A stretch of DNA of 64,000 nucleotides from Apostichopus japonicus (lineage: Eukaryota > Echinodermata > Holothuroidea > Aspidochirotida > Stichopodidae). The stretch covers positions 40,099,631 through 40,163,630 of the forward strand of contig NC_092568.1 of NCBI RefSeq assembly GCF_037975245.1, given 5' to 3'. The translations under genes and the position numbers were made by a program. Each line of letters begins with the position of its first letter. The first letter of the stretch is position 1. This document shows, one piece after another, positions 23,503 through 37,700 of the stretch. The notes beneath the pieces are model-generated. The model did no database searches, was not told the DNA's origin, and saw nothing but the letters and a program-made list of their open reading frames with translations.

Positions 23503-26500
23503 TATACCGTAACTTGTGCTATACAGTACAGTGTATGGGGGTACTGCATTTTATTTTGAAGTACTATTTTAAATTTGGAGTACTTGCATGTGATAATCGG
23601 ATATGAAAACTCAAGTAACTTGCTATGACTGAGCTCAAATATGTGTTTCTTATAGTTAACAAATCCATCAACTAAACTTTTCCAACTTCAACTTCTAATT
23701 TTAGAGACAAAACTAGGAAAAGTCACATTTATCGTGATATACGATACAATTTGGGGTACTGTTTTCAGTTTTGAGTATTAGGTTGTGGAAAATTTGAAGT
23801 GCCTCCTCAAGTTAACTGCTAAGTCTGAGCTCAAACATTTGTTTTGTATTGTACACAAGTCTTTGAACAAAATTTTTCCAACTTTGACTTCATATTTCAG
23901 ACAAGAAACTATTGCACTTTATATACCGTAACTTCTGCTATACAGTACAGTGTATGGGGGTACTGCATTTTATTTTGAAGTACTATTTCAACTTTGGAGT
24001 CCTTGCATGTGATAATCGGAAATGAAAACTCAAGTAACTTGCTATGACTGAGCTCAAATATGTGTTTCTTATAGTTAACAAATCCATCAACTAAACTTTT
24101 CCAACTTCAACTTCTAATTTTAGAGACAAAACTAGGAAAAGTCACATTTATCGTGATATACGGTACAATTTGGGGTACTGTTTTCAGTTTTGAGTACTAG
24201 GTTGTTGAAAATTTGAAGTGCCTCCTCAAGTTAACTGCTAAGTCTGAGCTCAAAGATTTGTTTTGTATTGTGCACAAGTCTTTGAACAAAATTTTTCCAA
24301 CTTTGACTTCATATTTCAGACAAGAAACTATTGCACTATATATACCGTAACTTGTGCTATACAGTACAGTGTATGGGGGTACTGCATTTTATTTTGAAGT
24401 ACTATTTTAACTTTGGAGTCCTTGCATGTGATAATCGGAAATGAAAACTCAAGTAACTTGCTATGACTGAGCTCAAATATGTGTTTCTTATAGTTAACAA
24501 ATCCATCAACTAAACTTTTCCAACTTCAACTTCTAATTTTAGAGACAAAACTAGGAAAAGTCACATTTATCGTGATATACTGTACGGTACAATTTGGGGT
24601 ACTGTTTTCAGTTTTGAGTACTAGGTTGTGGAAAATTTGAAGTGCCTCCTCAAGTTAACTGCTAAGTCTGAGCTCAAAAATTTGTTTTGTATTGTACACA
24701 AGTCTTTGAACAAAATTTTTCCAACTTTGACTTCATATTTCGGACAAGAAACTATTGCACTGTATACCGTAACTTGTGCTATACAGTACAGTGTATGAGG
24801 GTACAGCATTTTATTTTGAAGTACTATTTTAACTTTGGAGTCCTTGCATGTGATAATCGGAAATGAAAACTCAAGTAACTTGCTATGACTGAGCCCAAAT
24901 ATGTGTTTCTTATAGTTAACAAATCCATCAACTATACTTTTCCAACTTCAACTTCTAATTTTAGAGACAAAACTAGGAAAAGTCACATTTATCGTGATAT
25001 ACGGTACAATCTGGGGTACTGTTTTCAGTTTTGAGTATTAGGTTGTGGAAAATTTGAAGTGCCTCCTCAAGTTAACTGCTAAGTCTGAGCTCAAACATTT
25101 GTTTTGTATGGTACACAAGTCTTTGAACAAAATTTTTCCAACTTTGACTTCATATTTCAGACAAGAAACTATTGCACTTTATATACCGTAACTTGTGCTA
25201 TACAGTACAGTATATGGGGGTACTGCATTTTATTTTGAAGTACTATTTTAAATTTGGAGTCCTTGCATGTGATAATCGGATATGAAAAATCAAGTAACTT
25301 GCTATGACTGAGCTGAAATATGTGATTCTTATAGTTAACAAATCCATCAACTAAACTTTTCCAACTTCAACTTCTAATTTTAGAGACAAAACTAGGAAAA
25401 GTCACATTTATCGTGATATACTGTACGGTACAATTTGGGGTACTGTTTTCAGTTTTGAGTACTAGGTTGTGGAAAATTTGAAGTGCCTCCTCAAGTTAAC
25501 TGCTAAGTCTGAGCTCAAACATTTGTTTTGTATTGTACACAAGTCTTTGAACAAAATTTTTCCAACTTTGACTTCATATTTCAGACAAGAAACTATTGCA
25601 CTGTATACCGTAACTTGTGCTATACAGTACAGTGTATGAGGGTACAGCATTTTATTTTGAAGTACTATTTTAACTTTGGAGTCCTTGCATGTGATAATCG
25701 GAAATGAAAACTCAAGTAACTTGCTATGACTGAGCCCAAATATGTGTTTCTTATAGTTAACAAATCCATCAACTATACTTTTCCAACTTCAACTTCTAAT
25801 TTTAGAGACAAAACTAGGAAAAGTCACATTTATCGTGATATACGGTACAATCTGGGGTACTGTTTTCAGTTTTGAGTATTAGGTTGTGGAAAATTTGAAG
25901 TGCCTCCTCAAGTTAACTGCTAAGTCTGAGCTCAAACATTTGTTTTGTATTGTATACAAGTCTTTGAACAAAAGTTTTCCAACTTTGACTTCATATTTCA
26001 GACAAGAAACTATTGCACTTGATATACCGTAACTTGTGCCATACAGTACAGTGTATGGGGGTACTGCATTTTATTTTGAAGTACTATTTCAACTTTGTAG
26101 TCCTTGCATGTGATAATCGGAAATGAAAACTCAAGTAACTTGCTATGACTGAGCCCAAATATGTGTTTCTTATAGTTCACAAATCCATCAACTAAACTTT
26201 TCCAACTTCAACTTCTAATTTTAGAGACAAAACTAGGAAAAGTCACATTTATCAAGATATACGGTACAATTTGGGGTACTGTTTTCAGTTTTGAGTACTA
26301 GGTTGTGGAAAATTTGAAGTGGCTCCTCAAGTTAACTGCCAAGTCTGAGCTCAAACATTTGTTTTGTATGGTACACAAGTCTTTGAACAAAAGTTTTCCA
26401 ACTTTGACTTCATATTTCAGACAAGAAACTATTGCACTTTATATACCGTAACTTGTGCTATACAGTACAGTGTATGGGGGTACTGCATTTTATTTTGAAG

Positions 26501-28635
26501 TACTATTTTATATTTGGAGTACTTGCATGTGATAATCGGATATGAAAAATCAAGTAACTTGCTATGACTGAGCTGAAATATGTGATTCTTATAGTTAACA
26601 AATCCATCAACTAAACTTTTCCAACTTCAACTTCTAATTTTAGAGACAAAACTAGGAAAAGTCACATTTATCGTGATATACTGTACGGTACAATTTGGGG
26701 TACTGTTTTCAGTTTTGAGTACTAGGTTGTGGAAAATTTGAAGTGCCTCCTCAAGTTAACTGCTAAGTCTGAGCTCAAACATTTGTTTTGTATTGTACAC
26801 AAGTCTTTGAACAAAATTTTTCCAACTTTGACTTCATATTTCAGACAAGAAACTATTGCACTGTATACCGTAACTTGTGCTATACAGTACAGTGTATGAG
26901 GGTACAGCATTTTATTTTGAAGTACTATTTTAACTTTGGAGTCCTTGCATGTGATAATCGGAAATGAAAACTCAAGTAACTTGCTATGACTGAGCCCAAA
27001 TATGTGTTTCTTATAGTTAACAAATCCATCAACTATACTTTTCCAACTTCAACTTCTAATTTTAGAGACAAAACTAGGAAAAGTCACATTTATCGTGATA
27101 TACGGTACAATCTGGGGTACTGTTTTCAGTTTTGAGTATTAGGTTGTGGAAAATTTGAAGTGCCTCCTCAAGTTAACTGCTAAGTCTGAGCTCAAACATT
27201 TGTTTTGTATTGTATACAAGTCTTTGAACAAAAGTTTTCCAACTTTGACTTCATATTTCAGACAAGAAACTATTGCACTTGATATACCGTAACTTGTGCC
27301 ATACAGTACAGTGTATGGGGGTACTGCATTTTATTTTGAAGTACTATTTCAACTTTGGAGTCCTTGCATGTGATAATCGGAAATGAAAACTCAAGTAACT
27401 TGCTATGACTGAGCCCAAATATGTGTTTCTTATAGTTCACAAATCCATCAACTAAACTTTTCCAACTTCAACTTCTAATTTTAGAGACAAAACTAGGAAA
27501 AGTCACATTTATCAAGATATACGGTACAATTTGGGGTACTGTTTTCAGTTTTGAGTACTAGGTTGTGGAAAATTTGAAGTGGCTCCTCAAGTTAACTGCT
27601 AAGTCTGAGCTCAAACATTTGTTTTGTATGGTACACAAGTCTTTGAACAAAAGTTTTCCAACTTTGACTTCATATTTCAGACAAGAAACTATTGCACTTT
27701 ATATACCGTAACTTGTGCTATACATTACAGTGTATGGGGGTACTGCATTTTATTTTGAAGTACTATTTTAAATTTGGAGTACTTGCATGTGATAATCGGA
27801 TATGAAAAATCAAGTAACTTGCTATGACTGAGCTGAAATATGTGATTCTTATAGTTAACAAATCCATCAACTAAACTTTTCCAACTTCAACTTCTAATTT
27901 TAGAGACAAAACTAGGAAAAGTCACATTTATCGTGATATACTGTACGGTACAATTTGGGGTACTGTTTTCAGTTTTGAGTACTAGGTTGTGGAAAATTTG
28001 AAGTGCCTCCTCAAGTTAACCGCTAAGTCTGAGCTCAAACATTTGTTTTGTATTGTACACAAGTCTTTGAACAAAATTTTTCCAACTTTGACTTCATATT
28101 TCAGACAAGAAACTATTGCACTTTATATACCGTAACTTGTGCCATACAGTACAGTGTATGGGGGTACTGCATTTTATTTTGAAGTACTATTTTAACTTTG
28201 GAGTCCTTGCATGTGATAATCGGAAATGAAAACTCAAGTAACTTGCTATGACTGAGCCCAAATATGTGTTTCTTATAGTTCACAAATCCATCAACTAAAC
28301 TTTTCCAACTTCAACTTCTAATTTTAGAGACAAAACTAGGAAAAGTCACATTTATCGTGATATACTGTACGGTACAATTTGGGGTACTGTTTTCAGTTTT
28401 GAGTACTAGGTTGTGGAAAATTTGAAGTGCCTCCTCAAGTTAACTGCTAAGTCTGAGCTCAAACATTTGTTTTGTATTGTACACAAGTCTTTGAACAAAA
28501 TTTTTCCAACTTTGACTTCATATTTCAGACAAGAAACTATTGCACTGTATACCGTAACTTGTGCTATACAGTACAGTGTATGAGGGTACAGCATTTTATT
28601 TTGAAGTACTATTTTAACTTTGGAGTCCTTGCATG
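23503..28635. repeat. Satellite II array, middle segment with 3-mer HOR
   Basis: About twelve 420 bp monomers. Diagnostic variants recur every ~1,260 bp. ATCAAGATATACGG occurs near 26,253 and 27,513. The CTGTACGGTACAAT insertion variant occurs near 25,420, 26,680 and 27,940 (also 24,578 and 28,363). TGATTCTTATAG next to GAGCTGAAATATG occurs near 25,320, 26,580 and 27,840. This indicates a local trimeric higher-order repeat (about 25.4-28.2 kb). The segment ends where the LINE inserted. Confidence 0.92.
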
Positions 28636-28660
28636 TAAAGTAAAGTAAAGTAAAGTAAAG
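28636..28660. repeat. (TAAAG)5 microsatellite tail of LINE
   Basis: Five TAAAG units followed by TAAAATTTATTG lie exactly at the satellite/LINE junction. Simple-repeat 3' tails replace poly(A) in CR1/L2/Rex-type LINEs and are used in priming. Confidence 0.9.
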
Positions 28661-28738
28661 TAAAATTTATTGATATTCATCATAAAATGACAATATAATA
28701 AAATGGACTACAGCATCTCAAAAATAGGTTAAAAAAAG

Positions 28739-31468
28739 TTATCTATGTATCATACAATTCAAAGTTTTAATACTTCTAGGTAAAAATGATCGCCTAAACC
28801 GTTCTGTTCGCATACGTGGGATCGTGTAAAATCTACGTGGTTTCATATAAAAATCAAAAAGAGGGTGTTCGGAATCCTCGACTATAGAAGAAGCACATAG
28901 ACATATGATACGTTCAATAAAATCATCCGTGATGGTAGAATACAACTTGACGGATTTATTCAAGTAGTCTAATTGTCCTTTAGAACAGGATGATAACCAA
29001 ACTGGGCCACAGTACACAAGGAAAGACAGCACCATTGTCTGAAAAAGCCAAAGCTGCTTATCAAAATCTAAGCCAAAGCCGGCGAGCCTACGAATACAAT
29101 ATAATCTCTGTTTAGCTTTTGCTGCCAAATTATTCACGTGGGTATTCCAAGTAAGCGAGCTGTTGTAGGTTAATCCAAGATATTTAAAATCTGACACAAC
29201 CTCAATCACATTATTGTCAATGTACAATGGGGCATGACTTTGCACTGCACGAAAATCAACAATCATTTCCTTGGTTTTCTTACCATTAATAAGCATATAA
29301 TTATCCTTGCACCAATTCACAGTATACTCTATGGCTGCAAAATAATTTGTTAGACATTGTGGGTTTTTATCGGTGCACATCCCAATTATGGCAGTATCGT
29401 CTGCATACTTCAAGATATAAACATTGTCATAACAAGAGACTAATGAATCAGTATAAATTTCAAAAAGTAATGGGGACAAGCAACAACCCTGTGGAACACC
29501 AGTGTTAATTACGAGAGTATCACTGTTGACACTGTTACAGTGAACAAACTGTGTACGATTAAACAGGAAGTTATAAAGTAGAATAATTACATTGTTACTG
29601 ACATACGCCTTCATAATGTCCAGTAATTTAGAACAGCAAATGGTATTAAATGCAGAACTGAAGTCCATAAAACAAATCCTTGCATAATTACTAGGAGTGT
29701 CCACATGTTGACGTAGAATAGTGTCCAGAAGCAGGCAGGCATCCTCCGTCGATCTGCCACTGCGGTATGCGAATTGGTATTTGTCCAGTGATGGAATACA
29801 GTTCAATATTTCGCTACGAAGAAGTTTCTCGAAACACTTCATTAAAACACTGGTTAGTGCAATAGGTCTATAATCCTTATTTCCAGTTGGGCGAGATAGT
29901 TTCGGTAATGGTATGATCTTGCTCTTTTTCCAATCACAAGGTATATAACCAGTCTTAAAACAATGAGCATATAACATGTAAACAACTTGTGCGAGTTCAG
30001 AGTGGCAATATTTCAGTCACCATCCGGGAATATTGTCCGGGCCACATGATGGAGATGCCTTACACGATCTTAGAACGGAAGTGACGTCATCCAGCGTGAA
30101 GGGTGGTTCCAGGGTTTCGTCCACTTCTGGGAGGTCGATAGGTTGTTTTGGTCGTTCGAATCGACAGAAAAACTTGTTTAGGTCACCAGCATCAACAGTT
30201 GTGCGATCGGCTTCTACGTCATTACAACCCATCATGAGCTTCAGTCCATTCCACATTTCCTTTGGATTTGTTGATGCCTTGGACATGACTTTATCTTTAT
30301 ATTGCCGTTTGGCAGAACGAATTTCGCTTCTGATCTTAGCATTAACTGTCCGCAGATCAATATTGGTTCCCAGTAATCCATGTTTTTCTTTCAGTAGATT
30401 TTTAACTTTGTTGTTCATCCATGGGTGATTGTTTGGGTATGTCTTGAAGTACTTCACCGGCATAGTTGTTTCGATACAAAACTGAAGATATCCCGTAATC
30501 ACATTCATGGTGTGATCAAAATCGTTCCAGTCAGTTAAGCAGTTCCAAACTGTCGTTTCCAGCATATGACGTAACTTGTCTAATGACTCCTGGTCATTAA
30601 ACATGAGACGGGATTTGACGACAGGCTTGTCCCTTTTGAATTTTGTAATATAATCCGGTTTGAGATGAACAGTAGAATGATCCGATCCTTCCAAAGGTGG
30701 CAACACCGAACACCGATACAAGTTCTCAATTGAAGTGAAACATTGGTCCAGAGTCTGATTGCCTCTTGTATGGAGTGTAACTTGCGGAAAAAGGCCCTTC
30801 AAAATTCTCCGGTTAAAATCTCCCAATGATATGATAATTCCATCGGGATGTTGTGCTTCACAGACCCTAACTACGTCACTAATGGTGTCCAAAGCAACCT
30901 TACTCTCTGCACTTGGTGGAATGTAAACAACTAAAATGTCTATTGCACTGATTTCTCTAGGCAAGTAAAAGGGACGGCAAATAATTCTTAAAAGTTCCAA
31001 GTGTTCAGAGCAAAACGTCTGTTTTATCGAGACGTTATTGCACCATTTTTTATTAATCCACGTTATAAGTCCTCCACCCCTGGTTTTCCCGCTTTTACCT
31101 GGGTCACGGTCGGCCCTGCATAGATGATAACCCGGTATGTTCACCAAAGTGTCCGGGGTCGAACTTCGTAGCCATGATTCGGTCACTGCAATGATACAGG
31201 AATCGCGTATTTTCTGGATCGCTTTGATATTTCCAACAAGTTCGTCGTATTTATTGTTGAGCGATTGTGCATTGAGTAATGTTATTGAAGGAATCGGGAT
31301 TTTTCGGAACTTTTCCCTTCTACCACCGCGTACACCTCGTAGTTTCCGCCGAATGGATTTCAATAATAGCACATCACAGTTCTCGTAAACGGATTTCAGA
31401 TAACTATTGTGTGTGGCTTTGTGATTACGTAGTGCCAGTAGCTGCTCTCTTGTATACCGTACAGGCAT
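28739..31468 (-). pseudogene. LINE ORF2: endonuclease-reverse transcriptase, one in-frame stop
   Basis: The frame starts at ATG 31,468 (a TTG just upstream is not needed) and runs 909 codons to 28,739. It is broken only by a TGA at codon 484 (30,019-30,017, context IPGW*LKYCHSE), with the same frame continuing on both sides. The endonuclease (residues ~60-270) keeps the expected catalytic series: N66 (NAQS), E97 (TESW), Y182 (YIPPS), D217/N219 (GDFN), D241 and S262-D263-H264. The reverse transcriptase keeps the A box (FMDFSSAF, D602), B box (GVPQG, 657-661), C box (YADD, 688-691) and a following KEMIVDF segment. This enzyme nicks target DNA and copies its own RNA there. One point stop in an otherwise complete ORF suggests recent insertion, or a sequencing or assembly error. 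Confidence 0.93.
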
Positions 31469-31773
31469 AGTGTCAAACAATGATTGATTCCCCGCGTATT
31501 GTACGCTGTACGTGATGATATGTACGTGTACACACGTAATGCAAACAGGCGGCTAGGCTAAAGGATATGAAAAAGTTTACAGATAAAACAGACCAGTTTT
31601 GATGCAATTACCTCCGAAAGTTCTGAGTGGAGTGATAATATCCTTCACCACCTTGGAAGCTACTAGATATATAACGACTGCAGACTGGATGAGTCCAATT
31701 GTAGTTAAAAACTTGAAAATTTGCGAGAGCTCGTAAGTCCTGGCTGCCGCGGAGCAGCGCCCTTTACTTTGAT

Positions 31774-34700
31774 TGTGATAATCGGAAATGAAAAATCAAG
31801 TAACTTGCTATGACTAAGCTCAAATATGTGTTTCCTATAGTTAACAAACCCATCAACTAAACTTTTCCAACTTCAACTTCTAATTTTAGAGACAAAACTA
31901 GGAAAAGTCACATTTATAGTGATATACGGTACAATTTGGGGTACTGTTTTCAGTTTTGAGTACTAGGTTGTGGAAAATTTGAAGTGAAAATTTGAAGTAC
32001 CTCCTCAAGTTAACTGCTAAGTCTGAGCTCAAACATTTGTTTTGTATTGTACACAAGTCTTTGAACAAAATTTTTCCAACTTTGACTTCATATTTCAGAC
32101 AAGAAACTATTGCACTTTATATACCGTAACTTGTGCTATACAGTACAGTGTATGGGGGTACTGCATTTTATTTTGAAGTACTATTTTAAATTTGGAGTCC
32201 TTGCATGTGATAATCGGAAATGAAAAATCAAGTAACTTGCTATGACTGAGCTCAAATATGTGTTTCTTATAGTTAACAAATCCATCAACTAAACTTTTCC
32301 AACTTCAACTTCTAATTTTAGAGACAAAACTAGGAAAAGTCACATTTATCGTGATATACGGTACAATTTGGGGTACTGTTTTCAGTTTTGAGTACTAGGT
32401 TGTTGAAAATTTGAAGTGCCTCCTCAAGTTAACTGCTAAGTCTGAGCTCAAACATTTGTTTTGTATTGTACACAAGTCTTTGAACAAAATTTTTCCAACT
32501 TTGACTTCATATTTCAGACAAGAAACTATTGCACTATATATACCGTAACTTGTGCTATACATTACAGTGTATGGGGGTACTGCATTTTATTTTGAAGTAC
32601 TATTTTAACTTTGGAGTCCTTGCATGTGATAATCGGAAATGAAAACTCAAGTAACTTGCTATGACTGAGCTCAAATATGTGTTTCTTATAGTTAACAAAT
32701 CCATCAACTAAACTTTTCCAACTTCAACTTCTAATTTTAGAGACAAAACTAGGAAAAGTCACATTAATCGTGATATACTGTACGGTACAATTTGGGGTAC
32801 TGTTTTCAGTTTTGAGTACTAGGTTGTGGAAAATTTGAAGTGCCTCCTCAAGTTAACTGCTAAGTCTGAGCTCAAACATTTGTTTTGTATTGTACACAAG
32901 TCTTTGAACAAAATTTTTCCAACTTTGACTTCATATTTCAGACAAGAAACTATTGCACTTTATATACCGTAACTTGTGCCATACAGTACAGTGTATGGGG
33001 GTACTGCATTTTATTTTGAAGTACTATTTCAACTTTGGAGTCCTTGCATGTGATAATCGGAAATGAAAACTCAAGTAACTTGCTATGACTGAGCTCAAAT
33101 ATGTGTTTCTTATAGTTAACAAATCCATCAACTAAACTTTTCCAACTTCAACTTCTAATTTTAGAGACAAAACTAGGAAAAGTCACATTTATCGTGATAT
33201 ACGGTACAATTTGGGGTACTGTTTTCAGTTTTGAGTACTAGGTTGTGGAAAATTTGAAGTGGCTCCGCAAGTTAACTGCAAAGTCTGAGCTCAAACATTT
33301 GTTTTGTATTGTACACAAGTCTTTGAACAAAATTTTTCCAACTTTGACTTCATATTTCAGACAAGAAACTATTGCACTTTATATACCGTAACTTGTGCTA
33401 TACAGTACAGTGTATGGGGGTACTGCATTTTATTTTGAAGTACTATTTTAAATTTGGAGTACTTGCATGTGATAATCGGATATGAAAAATCAAGTAACTT
33501 GCTATGACTGCGCTCAAATATGTGATTCTTATAGTTAACAAATCCATCAACTAAACTTTTCCAACTTCAACTTCTAATTTTAGAGACAAAACTAGGAAAA
33601 GTCACATTTATCGTGATATACTGTATGGTACATGTTGGGGTACTGTTTTCAGTTTTGAGTACTAGGTTGTGGAAAATTTGAAGTGCCTCCTCAAGTTAAC
33701 TGCCAAGTCTGAGCTCAAACATTTGTTTTGTATTGTACACAAGTCTTTGAACAAAATTTTTCCAACTTTGACTTCATATTTCAGACAAGAAACTATTGCA
33801 CTGTATACCGTAACTTGTGCTATACAGTACAGTGTATGAGGGTACAGCATTTTATTTTAAAGTACTATTTTAACTTTGGAGTCCTTGCATGTGATAATCG
33901 GAAATGAAAAATCAAGTAACTTGCTATGACTGAGCTCAAATATGTGTTTCCTATAGTTAACAAATCCATCAACTAAACTTTTCCAACTTCAACTTCTAAT
34001 TTTAGAGACAAAACTAGGAAAAGTCACATTTATCGTGATATACGGTACAATTTGGGGTACTGTTTTCAGTTTTGAGTACTAGGTTGTGGAAAATTTGAAG
34101 TGGCTCCTCAAGTTAACTGCTAAGTCTGAGCTCAAACATTTGTTTTGTATTTTACACAAGTCCTTGAACAAAATTTTTCCAACTTTGACTTCATATTTCA
34201 GACAAGAAACTATTGCACTTTATATACATACCGTAACTTCTGCTATACAGTACAGTGTATGGGGGTACTGCATTTTATTTTGAAGTACTATTTTAAATTT
34301 GGAGTCCTTGCATGTGATAATCGGAAATGAAAAATCAAGTAACTTGCTATGACTGAGCTCAAATATGTGTTTCTTATAGTTAACAAATCCATCAACTAAA
34401 CTTTTCCAACTTCAACTTCTAATTTTAGAGACAAAACTAGGAAAAGTCACATTTATCGTGATATACGGTACAATTTGGGGTACTGTTTTCAGTTTTGAGT
34501 ACTAGGTTGTTGAAAATTTGAAGTGCCTCCTCAAGTTAACTGCTAAGTCTGAGCTCAAACATTTGTTTTGTATTGTACACAAGTCTTTGAACAAAATTTT
34601 TCCAACTTTGACTTCATATTTCAGACAAGAAACTATTGCACTATATATACCGTAACTTGTGCTATACATTACAGTGTATGGGGGTACTGCATTTTATTTT

Positions 34701-37700
34701 GAAGTACTATTTTAACTTTGGAGTCCTTGCATGTGATAATCGGAAATGAAAACTCAAGTAACTTGCTATGACTGAGCTCAAATATGTGTTTCTTATAGTT
34801 AACAAATCCATCAACTAAACTTTTCCAACTTCAACTTCTAATTTTAGAGACAAAACTAGGAAAAGTCACATTAATCGTGATATACTGTACGGTACAATTT
34901 GGGGTACTGTTTTCAGTTTTGAGTACTAGGTTGTGGAAAATTTGAAGTGCCTCCTCAAGTTAACTGCTAAGTCTGAGCTCAAACATTTGTTTTGTATTGT
35001 ACACAACTCTTTGAACAAAATTTTTCCAACTTTGACTTCATATTTCAGACAAGAAACTATTGCACTTTATATACCGTAACTTGTGCCATACAGTACAGTG
35101 TATGGGGGTACTGCATTTTATTTTGAAGTACTATTTCAACTTTGGAGTCCTTGCATGTGATAATCGGAAATGAAAACTCAAGTAACTTGCTATGACTGAG
35201 CTCAAATATGTGTTTCTTATAGTTAACAAATCCATCAACTAAACTTTTCCAACTTCAACTTCTAATTTTAGAGACAAAACTAGGAAAAGTCACATTTATC
35301 GTGATATACGGTACAATTTGGGGTACTGTTTTCAGTTTTGAGTACTAGGTTGTGGAAAATTTGAAGTGGCTCCGCAAGTTAACTGCAAAGTCTGAGCTCA
35401 AACATTTGTTTTGTATTGTACACAAGTCTTTGAACAAAATTTTCCAACTTTGACTTCATATTTCAGACAAGAAACTATTGCACTTTATATACCGTAACTT
35501 GTGCTATACAGTACAGTGTATGGGGGTACTGCATTTTATTTTGAAGTACTATTTTAAATTTGGAGTACTTGCATGTGATAATCGGATATGAAAAATCAAG
35601 TAACTTGCTATGACTGCGCTCAAATATGTGATTCTTATAGTTAACAAATCCATCAACTAAACTTTTCCAACTTCAACTTCTAATTTTAGAGACAAAACTA
35701 GGAAAAGTCACATTTATCGTGATATACTGTATGGTACATGTTGGGGTACTGTTTTCAGTTTTGAGTACTAGGTTGTGGAAAATTTGAAGTGCCTCCTCAA
35801 GTTAACTGCCAAGTCTGAGCTCAAACATTTGTTTTGTATTGTACACAAGTCTTTGAACAAAATTTTTCCAACTTTGACTTCATATTTCAGACAAGAAACT
35901 ATTGCACTGTATACCGTAACTTGTGCTATACAGTACAGTGTATGAGGGTACAGCATTTTATTTTAAAGTACTATTTTAACTTTGGAGTCCTTGCATGTGA
36001 TAATCGGAAATGAAAAATCAAGTAACTTGCTATGACTGAGCTCAAATATGTGTTTCCTATAGTTAACAAATCCATCAACTAAACTTTTCCAACTTCAACT
36101 TCTAATTTTAGAGACAAAACTAGGAAAAGTCACATTTATCGTGATATACGGTACAATTTGGGGTACTGTTTTCAGTTTTGAGTACTAGGTTGTGGAAAAT
36201 TTGAAGTGGCTCCTCAAGTTAACTGCTAAGTCTGAGCTCAAACATTTGTTTTGTATTTTACACAAGTCCTTGAACAAAATTTTTCCAACTTTGACTTCAT
36301 ATTTCAGACAAGAAACTATTGCACTTTATATACATACCGTAACTTCTGCTATACAGTACAGTGTATGGGGGTACTGCATTTTATTTTGAAGTACTATTTT
36401 AAATTTGGAGTCCTTGCATGTGATAATCGGAAATGAAAAATCAAGTAACTTGCTATGACTGAGCTCAAATATGTGTTTCTTATAGTTAACAAATCCATCA
36501 ACTAAACTTTTCCAACTTCAACTTCTAATTTTAGAGACAAAACTAGGAAAAGTCACATTTATCGTGATATACGGTACAATTTGGGGTACTGTTTTCAGTT
36601 TTGAGTACTAGGTTGTTGAAAATTTGAAGTGCCTCCTCAAGTTAACTGCTAAGTCTGAGCTCAAACATTTGTTTTGTATTGTACACAAGTCTTTGAACAA
36701 AATTTTTCCAACTTTGACTTCATATTTCAGACAAGAAACTATTGCACTATATATACCGTAACTTGTGCTATACATTACAGTGTATGGGGGTACTGCATTT
36801 TATTTTGAAGTACTATTTTAACTTTGGAGTCCTTGCATGTGATAATCGGAAATGAAAACTCAAGTAACTTGCTATGACTGAGCTCAAATATGTGTTTCTT
36901 ATAGTTAACAAATCCATCAACTAAACTTTTCCAACTTCAACTTCTAATTTTAGAGACAAAACTAGGAAAAGTCACATTAATCGTGATATACTGTACGGTA
37001 CAATTTGGGGTACTGTTTTCAGTTTTGAGTACTAGGTTGTGGAAAATTTGAAGTGCCTCCTCAAGTTAACTGCTAAGTCTGAGCTCAAACATTTGTTTTG
37101 TATTGTACACAACTCTTTGAACAAAATTTTTCCAACTTTGACTTCATATTTCAGACAAGAAACTATTGCACTTTATATACCGTAACTTGTGCCATACAGT
37201 ACAGTGTATGGGGGTACTGCATTTTATTTTGAAGTACTATTTCAACTTTGGAGTCCTTGCATGTGATAATCGGAAATGAAAACTCAAGTAACTTGCTATG
37301 ACTGAGCTCAAATATGTGTTTCTTATAGTTAACAAATCCATCAACTAAACTTTTCCAACTTCAACTTCTAATTTTAGAGACAAAACTAGGAAAAGTCACA
37401 TTTATCGTGATATACGGTACAATTTGGGGTACTGTTTTCAGTTTTGAGTACTAGGTTGTGGAAAATTTGAAGTGGCTCCGCAAGTTAACTGCAAAGTCTG
37501 AGCTCAAACATTTGTTTTGTATTGTACACAAGTCTTTGAACAAAATTTTCCAACTTTGACTTCATATTTCAGACAAGAAACTATTGCACTTTATATACCG
37601 TAACTTGTGCTATACAGTACAGTGTATGGGGGTACTGCATTTTATTTTGAAGTACTATTTTAAATTTGGAGTACTTGCATGTGATAATCGGATATGAAAA

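Larger units (their letters stand above)
28636..31773 (-). mobile_element. Non-LTR retrotransposon (jockey/CR1/Rex-type LINE), near full length
   Basis: A 3.1 kb LINE inserted in reverse orientation into satellite II between GGAGTCCTTGCATG and TGTGATAATCGG. Its 3' end is at 28,636, marked by a short microsatellite tail (five TAAAG units on the plus strand, i.e. CTTTA on the element strand). The 5' end is near 31,773 with a ~300 bp leader. At most TGT (3 bp) could be a target duplication. There is a single long frame with an apurinic-type endonuclease followed by a reverse transcriptase. No separate gag-like ORF1 and no RNase H are evident, as in compact or 5'-truncated CR1/Rex-type elements. 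Exact clade is not determined. Confidence 0.93.

Noticed and set aside
30033-31470. Plus-strand ORFs of 63-131 codons opposite the LINE
   Set aside because: Antisense shadows of the endonuclease-reverse transcriptase frame, which has clear catalytic motifs on the minus strand.
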